From: Promethearchaeota archaeon | GTDB taxonomy: Archaea > Asgardarchaeota > Lokiarchaeia > Sigyniarchaeales > SOKP01 | DNA length: 22,453 nt | Assembly (NCBI GenBank): GCA_030615145.1 | Contig: JAUWZT010000019.1 | Location: 1 to 22,453, forward strand | Reading direction: 5' to 3' | Shown here: positions 8,787-16,250 of the stretch, piece by piece | Position numbering within the stretch: position 1 is the first letter of the stretch | Layout: every line of letters begins with the position of its first letter | Notes under the pieces: generated by a model | What the model was told of the DNA's origin: nothing | What the model saw: the letters and a program-made list of their open reading frames with translations, nothing else | Databases searched by the model: none | Position numbers and translations under genes: made by a program

Positions 8787-9855
8787 TCCGTACATTCACG
8801 CGGAACGAGTGTTTAAAATCTTCGAGAGCGGGGGTTTGTTAGAGAATGTCGATTATTCGCCTCAAATGGAAAAAGTTTTTATTGACATTTTATACGAAAT
8901 TTGTCCAAAAGAAGAAAATAGAAGCTGGGACAAATTTTTTAGCGAATTTGATAAATACTACGCGGAACAAGAAGATTTTACCATGAAAAAAAGCGTTCAA
9001 GCGATCAGAAATAGAATACGGCGCTATTCTGTAAGCACATTAAAAAACATATTCGACAAGAAAAGCGGTCTTAACATGAAAGAGCTGTTTAATCACAGGG
9101 TTTTGTTAGACTTAAGCTCGATCATCCACAAAGGGGGAGAAAAAGAAGACGCGTTGTTTTTTTTAAACATGGTGCTAAAATATTTGTGGGACAAGAACAT
9201 AGAAACGGGGAGCAAAAATTACGAGGGAATTAAACACATAACAATAATAGAGGACGCTCAGTATTTCGCCCCCCAAGAACTTAGCAGTAGAACAAAACTC
9301 ACTTCATACATAGAAGATATAGCGTTATTGTTGAGAGGGACGGGAGAGTGTTTGATTTCGCTCGCCACGCGTCCTAACATTAGCAGGGAAATTTTAGCAA
9401 ATTGCGATATTTTGGTGTCGTTTCAGGTGCACATGCAAAAAGATTTAATGCAGGAGCTCCTAAACTTAAAAGATTGGCAGAAGGAGTATTTGTCGATGTT
9501 AAAGAGGGGGCAGTGTCTAATTAGAGTTAACTCGGTCGAGAAGCCGTTTGCGATGGAAACGGAATACGTTAAGAGAAGTTGGTTGTCAGACGACGAAATT
9601 TTGGAAAACAACAAAGCAATTTTAGAACGGACAAGAAAACAAGAAGAACCCCAGAATGATATTAAACTGTTAGATGCAAATAAACACGAATTGAAAACTT
9701 TTTGTAAATTTTGCGGGAAAGAGATAGAACAAAACGCAGATAATTGCGCCGAGTGTTCAACTACTTTAGGAGAAAAAGACAAAGAAAGTAAGGAATTTGA
9801 TAAGTTTATTGAAGAACTATTCTTGGCTCAAAAATCGAGTGATGGGGTTAAATGA
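8746..9855 (+). pseudogene. HerA-like ATPase, C-terminal half only
   Basis: This ORF holds the second half of a HerA/DUF87-type P-loop ATPase. A Walker B strand with the acidic pair (HITIIEDAQYF, DNA about 9232-9264) is followed by a sensor-like segment SLATRPNISREILANCDILV and the helices typical of this family. Near the C-terminus two CxxC pairs (CKFC...CAEC, DNA about 9703-9760) form a zinc ribbon. The Walker A half that should precede GDPYIHAERVFKIF is absent; upstream sequence is methyltransferase motif I instead. The ATG at 8746 lies in methyltransferase-derived DNA; the ATG at 8779 is the first inside HerA-like sequence, so neither is a native start. HerA-family motors translocate DNA in repair, plasmid transfer or defence, but without Walker A this fragment cannot hydrolyse ATP. 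It converges on the next gene, with 16 bases between the stops. Confidence 0.75.
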
Positions 9856-9871
9856 TAATTCTCAAAAACTT

Positions 9872-12800
9872 TCAAGCTAATTTTAAAGTATCAATTTCAC
9901 TCGAAGATAATTTATATAAGGTATTAATAATTTCATCTATTTCCTCTTCTAACTTCAAAATCTCCGCGTTTAAATGAGTTAAATTTACCGCAAATTTAGA
10001 TTTTAAAGTAGTTATGATATTTTTCATTGTTGCTACATTGCCTTTAATATCTTTACTTTCGTTAAATCTTATATTTAAGTCTTTTAAGAAAGTATCGAAA
10101 ACTTTTTTCGGAGATCGATAATTTTTCAGATTTATGGTATCTTTTTTCAAAGAAAAGAAAAAATATTCCTTTACATTATTATCTGTAAACTTTAATTTCA
10201 GCAAAGGCTTGAAATCAAATGAGTCTTTTTCCCTGTAAAAAATTAAAAGAAAATCTCTATCTAATAATTCAACTTTATACTCCTTAATAATAACTTCAGA
10301 AGTCTTATTAAATTCTTGAGAATTAACATGATCCATACAGCATAATTTCATCACAGCAACATTTTTAGGGTTATAATACATTCCAAAAAAACGCTCCTTA
10401 GTTTGATTGTTGCTTTCAATTAATTTATCAAATAACAAGAGCATTTCCGTTCTAATTTTCTTCTTTTTAGTAATTTCTTTGCTATACTTTATCAGAGTAT
10501 TATATAAATTCTTATCATTTATATCTTGAAAATTAACTCTGTATATAGGTAAATGATCCAGAAATGTCCTAGAAAGATTTACAGTAAGAGTAGAATTATT
10601 TGTGTAATTTATTCTATAAAAGCAATTCACTAAATATGAGTTAAATAACGCAAGATAATAGTAATAATCATAAGTAAAAAATTTTTTCTTTATGAAATTA
10701 TTCACTGAATTGAATGTATAATGTTTCTCCTCATCCAAATATGCAATAATTACTTCTTTCCCTCCACTTATTCTTTGGCTTATAATTTTTTTAGGCACTT
10801 CGAAAATTATTGAATGGCGTATTTTTTTTGGGTTTTTGGGATCCTTCTTAATACCTGTTCGAGCTCTATTTAATTTTTCGGGAATATAACTAATGTATCT
10901 ATTCTGATATTTCTTCTCAAATCTCCCAATATCTCTTCCTAAAAGAAGCGGTTTCCAATTTTTAGTTGCATCTGTTAAGTTAATATTTTGCTCATAATTA
11001 ATTAAATCTTGACTTCCATCAATACCGGCAATGTGATATTTCGAAAAAATTATTAATTTATCAGATAACTCTTCGATTTTAGTAAATATATTCTCCAACG
11101 ATGGTGTTAGATAAATACAATACACATAGCTGGTATTTTTTAAGAATTTATCTTGCTGAATGGTATTTAAAAATCCTCTTAAGCCTTCAATTTTAATAAT
11201 ATTAATATTTCTATTTTTCATCATTCTTTCTCTCTGTAGAAAAAACAGTATCGTTGACGAAGTGACCTTTTCAAAAATTCCTGCTCCTAGATCAATTATT
11301 TTTAAAATCTTACATTGATCTAGTATGAGTTTTCGATCAATATCATTTGTAGTTGCTCTTAAGAGTGTATTTGGTAAAATGAAGCCTAATACCCCATCTT
11401 TTTTGAGTAATTTTATAGATTTTACTAAAAAAAAACAAAATAAATTATTTTTTCCAGATTGTCTTTTAAGATCTTTAGTTCCTTTTACTTTATATTCAGA
11501 ATAATACTCTATATTATAGTATTTCTTCTCATTTACATCAATTTCTTTATACTTCGCAAATACATAGGGAGGATTTCCAACAATAAAATCAAAACCAGAA
11601 CTATCTCCTTCAAAAAAAGCATGGCAAAATTCTAAATACCAATGTGATACTTTTAATTCCTTAAAGATATTTTGCTTGATATCTTGTTCTTGTAAATATT
11701 TGTAAAATTCCCTATCATAAAATGCTGTTAATTCTTTTTTTAAAAATAATAATATAAAAATTATTTCAGGATGGTGCACATTTTTAATGTATAAATTTCT
11801 TAGAAATATAGAAATCTGAATTATATCTTTAATTACGATTTCTGACTTTGACTTATATTCATCTATAATCGTATTTAACTCTACTTTTATATTATCTGGG
11901 ATATGTGTTTCCGTAATTTTTTCTTTTATAAAACCTTCATCAAAAATTGTTTTTTCAAAAATATTGGATTTCTTTTCAAAATAACTAAAAAGTAAATCGT
12001 GAGATAAACCGATTAGGGAGTTTCCTCTAATTAAATTGGTCTCTAAATTAGGAAGAATATGTTCATTCTTAATATCTTTTTCCAACTCTGATTTTTTAAA
12101 TTCATTAGGAGCTAATTTTAAAGCTTTAAGCCATATATTCACTTTAGCAATATTTAACGCGTTTTTATCTAAATCTTTTCCATATAAATGCCTTAAAATA
12201 ATTATTGAAATCCTATCCCGTTGTTTTATTACTAAAAATTGTTCTATTTCGTTACAAGCATTGAATTTTGGATTATTTCCCAATTGTATATAATTTGTTT
12301 TAAATTGTTCTACTATTTTTTTTTTCAACACTATAGATTTCTCTACGATTTCCTTATAAGCTTCCCAAACTTTTCCGAGTGCGGTTACAAGAAACGAACC
12401 TGAACCACATGCAGGATCTAAGATTTTTATTGATATCATTTTTTCTAACAAAATTTTTATAGCATTAAAATCCTCACCATTAAAATTTGGTAACGCTAAT
12501 TTTTCCAATATCTCATCTTTTATCTTAAAATATCCCATTTCAATATTTTCAATAATAATTTTTTTCCTTATATCTGTAGGAGTATAATATATTCCTTCTT
12601 CTTTCTTTTTCTCTGCTAGGTATTTTTCATAGCTTTTTCCAAAAATATCCTCATCAATAAAAATAAAGGGATATGAAATTAATCCAGAAAAATCTTGATA
12701 CCCCCTGTTCCTATCACGAATGCCTATAATTTCCTTTACGCAATCATAAAAATTATCATAATTTTCATCTGAATCAACTATTTTATCTTCAATTGTATAA

Positions 12801-13699
12801 AGAAATAATTCTGTATCGTAAAATGTATATGAGAATTCTGTTATCATTGAATTTAAAAAATTTCTAACTACTTTTTTCTTGTCTCTTTTACCGTACATAT
12901 AATCCCAGAGATTCCAAGACTTCTTTAAAAAATTAAAATCTATTAAAGCTAAATCGTCTAAAGTTTGAACGAAAATTAATTTATTTAATAACTGAATAAA
13001 AATTTCTTGTGTTTTATCCTTAAATTCGCCTTTTAATTCAACATTTGTTTCCAAATGATTAAGCCACATGCTTAAATCAGTAAAAAACTCTTCTCCAAGT
13101 TCTTCTCTTCTTTCTACTGATTCTCTTAATATGAACTCAATAAATCCTAAATCTTGTATATTTCTTACAAATTCTTCAAATGAATAGCTTTTTATCGGGA
13201 TTATCTCCCCAGTTTTTATAAATGATTTATATGTATAAAGGTGAAAAACCTCTAAATTCGTTAAAATTACGAAAGGAGAGCTTTCTAAATAATCTCTTAT
13301 CTCGTCTTTAAAGGAATCTGGATTTAAACTCTTTTTAACTATCTTTTTATTAGTAGCATCTAACACAAACAATTTTTTTAGTTCTAATTCAATTTTTATC
13401 GAAAAATCTTCTTTAACGATAAAAGTATCTGGATATTTCCGAAAACGTCTTACTTCTGAAGTGATCTCATAATCCTCTCCAATTAAAAATTTAAGAAATG
13501 TCCCATGTTTCGAAAAAAAAGCATCTCTTAATGCACCTAATTCTGGTTTCGAACCTTTCCTTAAATCGTCTAAATATCCTGATACAAATTTAGTTTTTAA
13601 GTTTTTCTTGAATTGATTTAATTGTGTTAAAAGAATATCATCTTTTTGTAGCACGAGTTTAATATCTTCAATTATGTCATTGAGACTAATATTGATCAC
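9872..13699 (-). CDS. Full-length type IIG restriction-modification enzyme (Eco57I-like)
   Basis: A 1275-residue single-chain restriction-modification enzyme. The N-terminal section carries a candidate nuclease site (PD at 90-91, ELELK at 104-108). The methyltransferase core has YYTP at 371-374, SAM-binding motif I ILDPACGSGSFLV at about 426-438 and the N6-adenine catalytic motif NPPY at 709-712 (FDFIVGNPPYVFAKY). After it come a TaqI/Eco57I-like segment (GFILPNTLLRA, WKPLLLGRDIGRF, KIISQRISGGK) that leads into target recognition, and a C-terminal coiled coil near 1235-1265. In this family the enzyme methylates its asymmetric site on host DNA and cuts unmethylated DNA at a distance. Length and motif order are complete, so it is probably active, although the E-L-E-L-K site is only a probable PD-(D/E)xK match. 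The start is GTG at 13699; a stop codon lies four codons upstream in frame and no ATG is nearer. Very AT-rich, like the truncated type IIG gene, which suggests transfer. Confidence 0.9.
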   Translation of the reverse strand: MINISLNDIIEDIKLVLQKDDILLTQLNQFKKNLKTKFVSGYLDDLRKGSKPELGALRDAFFSKHGTFLKFLIGEDYEITSEVRRFRKYPDTFIVKEDFSIKIELELKKLFVLDATNKKIVKKSLNPDSFKDEIRDYLESSPFVILTNLEVFHLYTYKSFIKTGEIIPIKSYSFEEFVRNIQDLGFIEFILRESVERREELGEEFFTDLSMWLNHLETNVELKGEFKDKTQEIFIQLLNKLIFVQTLDDLALIDFNFLKKSWNLWDYMYGKRDKKKVVRNFLNSMITEFSYTFYDTELFLYTIEDKIVDSDENYDNFYDCVKEIIGIRDRNRGYQDFSGLISYPFIFIDEDIFGKSYEKYLAEKKKEEGIYYTPTDIRKKIIIENIEMGYFKIKDEILEKLALPNFNGEDFNAIKILLEKMISIKILDPACGSGSFLVTALGKVWEAYKEIVEKSIVLKKKIVEQFKTNYIQLGNNPKFNACNEIEQFLVIKQRDRISIIILRHLYGKDLDKNALNIAKVNIWLKALKLAPNEFKKSELEKDIKNEHILPNLETNLIRGNSLIGLSHDLLFSYFEKKSNIFEKTIFDEGFIKEKITETHIPDNIKVELNTIIDEYKSKSEIVIKDIIQISIFLRNLYIKNVHHPEIIFILLFLKKELTAFYDREFYKYLQEQDIKQNIFKELKVSHWYLEFCHAFFEGDSSGFDFIVGNPPYVFAKYKEIDVNEKKYYNIEYYSEYKVKGTKDLKRQSGKNNLFCFFLVKSIKLLKKDGVLGFILPNTLLRATTNDIDRKLILDQCKILKIIDLGAGIFEKVTSSTILFFLQRERMMKNRNINIIKIEGLRGFLNTIQQDKFLKNTSYVYCIYLTPSLENIFTKIEELSDKLIIFSKYHIAGIDGSQDLINYEQNINLTDATKNWKPLLLGRDIGRFEKKYQNRYISYIPEKLNRARTGIKKDPKNPKKIRHSIIFEVPKKIISQRISGGKEVIIAYLDEEKHYTFNSVNNFIKKKFFTYDYYYYLALFNSYLVNCFYRINYTNNSTLTVNLSRTFLDHLPIYRVNFQDINDKNLYNTLIKYSKEITKKKKIRTEMLLLFDKLIESNNQTKERFFGMYYNPKNVAVMKLCCMDHVNSQEFNKTSEVIIKEYKVELLDRDFLLIFYREKDSFDFKPLLKLKFTDNNVKEYFFFSLKKDTINLKNYRSPKKVFDTFLKDLNIRFNESKDIKGNVATMKNIITTLKSKFAVNLTHLNAEILKLEEEIDEIINTLYKLSSSEIDTLKLA

Positions 13700-13750
13700 T
13701 TTGTTTATTTATTTTTTAAGAGTTTGTTTAAAATTAATTTAGCACCTCTA

Positions 13751-13758
13751 TTATATAA
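13751..13758 (-). promoter_or_regulatory. TATA-like box for the type IIG gene
   Basis: TTATATAA lies about 55 bases before the GTG at 13699, giving a predicted leader near 29 bases. The gene thus seems to have its own promoter in the 141-base gap to the winged-helix gene upstream. Confidence 0.35.
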
Positions 13759-13840
13759 TTGTTTCACCCAAAAAAATATTTTGAATACCATTGAAAAAGA
13801 AAGTAGGCAAATTTAACTTAAAGCGCTTTTAATTGGGATT

Positions 13841-14113
13841 TCAGCCTTCGGCAAGGATTTTAAGTTTTTTTTTGTCTATTACCATGTATTTCTTGGGGGA
13901 GCCGTGATTAATTATTCGTAAAACTCCAAGCTTTTCTAGAAAACCTAAACCTAACCCGTAAAAAACAATTGCGCTTCTATTAGAGCCCTTAATATTCCGT
14001 AATTGTCGTATATTTTTTACGGTTATGACATTTGTCATCTTGTTGAGCGTTAATTTTTGAATTGCTTCGATAGTTCTTTTTAAGTATGCGGGCTCTCTAA
14101 GGTTTTCGTTCAT
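13841..14113 (-). CDS. Small winged-helix DNA-binding protein
   Basis: A 90-residue basic protein. A helix at 10-23 (KRTIEAIQKLTLNK) is followed by VKNIRQLRNIKGSNRSAIVFYGLGLGFLEKLGVLRIINHGSPKKYMV, the normal order of a winged-helix domain: helix, turn, recognition helix, helix ending EKLGVLRI, and a two-strand wing. It probably binds DNA as a regulator. A Shine-Dalgarno-like GAGG sits 8-11 bases before the ATG (rc of 14121-14124), which supports this start. It is divergent from the Rep-like gene across 373 bases and lies upstream of the type IIG gene on the same strand. It could control either the replication gene or, like a controller protein, the restriction gene; sequence alone does not decide. 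Confidence 0.65.
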   Translation of the reverse strand: MNENLREPAYLKRTIEAIQKLTLNKMTNVITVKNIRQLRNIKGSNRSAIVFYGLGLGFLEKLGVLRIINHGSPKKYMVIDKKKLKILAEG

Positions 14114-14283
14114 CTCTCTTCCTCACTATAAAATATTGACGGCATTAGTATTAAATGTTATTCAATCGCTTCAATAAACAAGTTTACAATTTTCTAATTT
14201 CAATCGCACGCAGATAAAACGGGTAAAAATCAAGGTTTTAAGAGTCGCACCCAAAGTAGCGCTGCAAAGAATAAAAAATAAAT

Positions 14284-14307
14284 AAGATTTTTGAAATCTT
14301 TTTTTTT
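14284..14307 (+). terminator. Hairpin with T-run
   Basis: AAGATTT, a 3-base loop TTG and AAATCTT form a perfect 7-bp stem, followed by seven T. It is shaped like an intrinsic terminator on the plus strand, but the stem has only one G-C pair and no plus-strand gene precedes it, so its role is doubtful. Confidence 0.3.
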
Positions 14308-14380
14308 CTAATTAACCAATCTTTCCAGTCTAACTAATAGATTGATTTAAGCTTATATTTTAAGTCGATCGAGATGTTAT

Positions 14381-14397
14381 ATATCGTGATACGATAT
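14381..14397. promoter_or_regulatory. 17-bp palindrome, candidate operator
   Basis: ATATCGT and ACGATAT form a perfect dyad around the 3-base centre GAT. It lies 25 bases upstream of the TATA-like box and about 90 bases before the Rep-like gene. A dimeric regulator such as the neighbouring winged-helix protein could bind it. Confidence 0.45.
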
Positions 14398-14421
14398 CTT
14401 TTCAAGAGGTTTTTAAAGATC

Positions 14422-14434
14422 TTATAAAAATATA
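14422..14434 (+). promoter_or_regulatory. TATA-like box for the Rep-like gene
   Basis: TTATAAAAATATA is centred about 60 bases before the ATG at 14487; initiation about 26 bases downstream would leave a leader near 34 bases. The AGGAGG at 14434-14439 would then lie upstream of the transcript start and could not serve as a ribosome binding site. Confidence 0.4.
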
Positions 14435-14486
14435 GGAGGAACAGAAATCACCAGAAGTAAAACTTAATTTTTTAGAGCTTAGACCT

Positions 14487-15074
14487 ATGGCAATAGAAAC
14501 TCAAAGTCAATTCGAGCGCAAAATTACCATCATAGAGCAGATAAAGGAGAACCAACGTTTAGATTTCGAAAAGATTGGCAATTGGATCGTTGCGGGAAGC
14601 GGAAACTTCGAAAAAACACAAACCAACGGGAGATACAGGGACAACTGCAACACTTTTAGGGAAGCGAGCGCGTGCAAGGATCACCTACTTAAAAGTCTCA
14701 CGCTCCATTACAACCATTGCAATAAATTAGATTGCGAAACCTGTTTTATTCAGGGGTCATCGAGTCGAGCTAGAGAATTAGACGATCGATTGCAGAAATT
14801 TAAAGAAAAGGCGTTGAAAGAAGGCGTTAAAGTAGGCAAAATAAAGCACATTGCCTTAAGTCCAACTAAAGCTTTAATGGAAGAATTATTAACCGATTAT
14901 AGCTCATATCTTAAGTTTAGGAAAGAAATCGTAATGAACACCATTTTAGAAGAATCTGGATTGTTTGCAGGGATTTTAATTTTCGATCTCTGGTCAAAAC
15001 AATGTAAAACCTGCGGCAAAAAAGAACACGAATGCTCGTGCGAAGAAAAAGATTTATATCTTTTATTAAAATGA
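14487..15074 (+). CDS. Rep-like archaeal plasmid/virus protein, probably truncated at the C-terminus
   Basis: A 195-residue protein with a cysteine/histidine cluster (HYNHCNKLDCETC, residues about 74-86), a helix of the RARELDDRLQKFKEKA type, a strand KIKHIALSPT (about 118-127), a segment LFAGILIFDLW (about 162-172) and a second cysteine cluster CKTC...CSC near the end. This order (zinc motif, H-hydrophobic-SP strand, Gly-hydrophobic-F-x-x-W/R) recalls replication initiators of archaeal plasmids and viruses, in which a PHFH-type metal-binding motif follows the last cysteine cluster. Here the protein stops (tandem TGA TAG) before that motif, and no other frame downstream supplies it, so it is probably inactive. 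The frame is open for 17 codons upstream of the ATG but has no start codon. The family call is from remembered motif order and is tentative. Confidence 0.5.
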   Translation: MAIETQSQFERKITIIEQIKENQRLDFEKIGNWIVAGSGNFEKTQTNGRYRDNCNTFREASACKDHLLKSLTLHYNHCNKLDCETCFIQGSSSRARELDDRLQKFKEKALKEGVKVGKIKHIALSPTKALMEELLTDYSSYLKFRKEIVMNTILEESGLFAGILIFDLWSKQCKTCGKKEHECSCEEKDLYLLLK

Positions 15075-15568
15075 TAGCCCCTGAATTCGTTGAGGAAATA
15101 CTTGCATATTGATCAAGTTTTCTCTTTCTTTTTTCATTTTATTTTTTTGCGATAACGAATTAGATTTATCAATTCACACGATATATTATTATTAGGATTA
15201 TGATACCTGAAATGACATCTGAGAGAATTGTTTCTGTACTCTCCAATCAATGGTTTAAGGTAAAAGAAATTATAGATATCATGGGGATTAAAGATCCGTT
15301 AGATCGAAAATATCTACATTTAAAACTGAAGGATTTATACTGAAAGGGTAAGATTGAGTGTGTATATCATCTTAATTCGATCGTTCACCCTTCGATGTCC
15401 CAAGTAAGATTGAAAGTAGCTATATTTATTTCTTTTATAGGTTTTCTCAGGAGCGTTCAAAAAGCATTCGGAGCAAAAAATTGAGAATAGTTTGTCGTTC
15501 CAGATGAGGAGGGCTCGTTCTATGGAATACTGAGGGTGATTTGTCAAAAACTCGTCGAACGAGATGAT
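15075..15568. other. Region of degraded coding sequence after the Rep-like gene
   Basis: Apart from the interrupted winged-helix reading frame at 15200-15484, I see no gene, RNA or repeat. A 13-codon ORF (MIAPEFVEEILAY) starts in an ATGA overlap with the Rep-like stop at 15071 and is too short to interpret. A T-rich stretch at about 15119-15148 could terminate plus-strand transcription. Confidence 0.4.
15200..15484 (+). pseudogene. Winged-helix gene interrupted by an in-frame TGA
   Basis: From the ATG at 15200 the frame reads MIPEMTSERIVSVLSNQWFK, then VKEIIDIMGIKDPLDRKYLHLKLKDLY, then TGA at 15341-15343, then KGKIECVYHLNSIV and a further 32 codons to a TGA at 15482-15484. The pattern SERIxxxLxxxWxKVxEIIxxMGI...LKxLxxKGKIE is that of a winged-helix domain, and the stop falls where the loop residue just before KGKIE would normally be Arg or Lys; a single C-to-T or A-to-T change in CGA or AGA gives TGA. 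The first 47 codons alone would lack the wing. A pseudogene is the simplest reading; recoding is much less likely because a charged residue is expected there. Confidence 0.55.
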
Positions 15569-15787
15569 TTACTCTGCTCTTTTTGCTCTTAAAACAAATA
15601 GGATTATCGCAATAGCAATTAAAACGATTCCCATCGAGAATGAGAAATAAAGCATAAAATATCCTATTGGCATCATATAAACTTGAGTAAATAGTGTTCC
15701 TAAAACCATATAGAATGTGAAAATAAAAGTCCAAAATGTCATTAACATCATTCCAACAACTAATGAAATATGGGCGAATACTAACAT
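15569..15787 (-). CDS. Small membrane protein with two hydrophobic segments
   Basis: A 72-residue protein of unknown function. Two long hydrophobic stretches (about residues 2-30 and 38-66) are separated by a short polar turn, and the protein ends in a basic tail, LRAKRAE. It probably forms a two-helix hairpin in the membrane with its C-terminus inside. An in-frame GTG at 15811 would add eight residues (first eight MKCVTKKV), but the TATA-like box at 15813-15822 is only 6 bases from that GTG and 30 bases from the ATG at 15787, so the ATG is preferred. Its neighbours give no clue to its role. Confidence 0.6.
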   Translation of the reverse strand: MLVFAHISLVVGMMLMTFWTFIFTFYMVLGTLFTQVYMMPIGYFMLYFSFSMGIVLIAIAIILFVLRAKRAE

Positions 15788-15812
15788 AACTTTTTTTGTC
15801 ACACATTTCACC

Positions 15813-15822
15813 TATAATTTAA
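15813..15822 (-). promoter_or_regulatory. TATA-like box for the small membrane protein gene
   Basis: The minus strand reads TTAAATTATA. Its distance of about 30 bases to the ATG at 15787 fits an archaeal promoter with a very short leader and decides against the upstream GTG start. Confidence 0.45.
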
Positions 15823-15906
15823 GGTTCCAAAGGAGTCACATTTGTTGATATTTTAATCTTTTTTATTATTATAAAATCTTTTATTCTTAAGAATTCCATG
15901 GAAATC

Positions 15907-16155
15907 TTATTTGATGTGTTTATCAAAAAATTCTATCACCCTCTTCATTAGAATATCTTTAGAAGCAGGATTACTCCACTCGTCTCCAGAGAGTAGCTCT
16001 TCCTCTTTGGCTTCTATTTGCATCCCGTATTTCGCAATAACGCAAAATACCCGCGTGTGAAAACGAGTAAAATCCGAAACTTCAGATATTTCTTTCAACG
16101 CTTCTTGCTTTAGGAACTCTCGAGCTTGCTCCTTTGTGAATTTGTTACCGTCCAT
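15907..16155 (-). CDS. Small acidic/helical protein of unknown function
   Basis: I do not recognise this 82-residue protein. It is helical and highly charged (TKEQAREFLKQEALKEI, then KYGMQIEAKEEELLSGDEW, then KDILMKRVIEFFDKHIK), with no cysteines pairing into a metal site, no signal and no membrane helix. A TATA-like element at 16179-16189 sits 29 bases before the ATG, so the gene looks real and nearly leaderless. It lies between the GNAT gene and the small membrane protein gene on the same strand, but each has its own promoter-like element. Confidence 0.6.
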   Translation of the reverse strand: MDGNKFTKEQAREFLKQEALKEISEVSDFTRFHTRVFCVIAKYGMQIEAKEEELLSGDEWSNPASKDILMKRVIEFFDKHIK

Positions 16156-16178
16156 CTTAATAAGAAATCTGACTATAA

Positions 16179-16189
16179 GATATATATTC
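16179..16189 (-). promoter_or_regulatory. TATA-like box for the 82-aa gene
   Basis: The minus strand reads GAATATATATC, centred about 29 bases before the ATG at 16155. Confidence 0.45.
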
Positions 16190-16209
16190 TAAGAGAGTCA
16201 AAAATTTAT

Positions 16210-16243
16210 GAGAAAAAAGAAAAAGAAAAAGAAAAAAAGAGAA
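16210..16243 (-). terminator. Pyrimidine-rich terminator tract after the first GNAT gene
   Basis: A 34-base run contains only A and G on the plus strand, so the transcript of the GNAT gene carries a continuous U/C-rich tract with several U5-U7 runs beginning 8 bases after its stop. Archaeal transcription ends at such U-rich tracts without a hairpin. Confidence 0.55.
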
Positions 16244-16250
16244 TTAAGAA

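Larger units (their letters stand above)
14114..14486. other. 373-base gene-free region between the winged-helix and Rep-like genes
   Basis: No credible ORF is present. The region holds a hairpin followed by a T-run (14284-14307), a 17-bp palindrome (14381-14397), a TATA-like box (14422-14434) and a Shine-Dalgarno-like AGGAGG (14434-14439) with no start codon at a useful distance. A divergent promoter region, or a former plasmid origin beside a replication gene, would look like this; I see no clear iterons. Confidence 0.4.

Noticed and set aside
9872..13699. BREX PglX assignment for the 1275-aa methyltransferase
   Set aside because: No other BREX genes are present, and the N-terminal nuclease-like site fits a stand-alone type IIG enzyme better.
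14434..14439. Strong Shine-Dalgarno-like AGGAGG
   Set aside because: The nearest start codon is 47 bases away and it overlaps the TATA-like box, so it probably lies upstream of the transcript.
15341..15343. Selenocysteine reading of the in-frame TGA
   Set aside because: The position is a DNA-binding wing loop where Arg or Lys is expected, and no SECIS-like hairpin is evident.
15447..15806. 119-codon minus-strand ORF overlapping the small membrane protein
   Set aside because: It is in a different frame from the well-formed two-helix protein and has mixed, non-protein-like composition; it also overlaps the winged-helix remnant.
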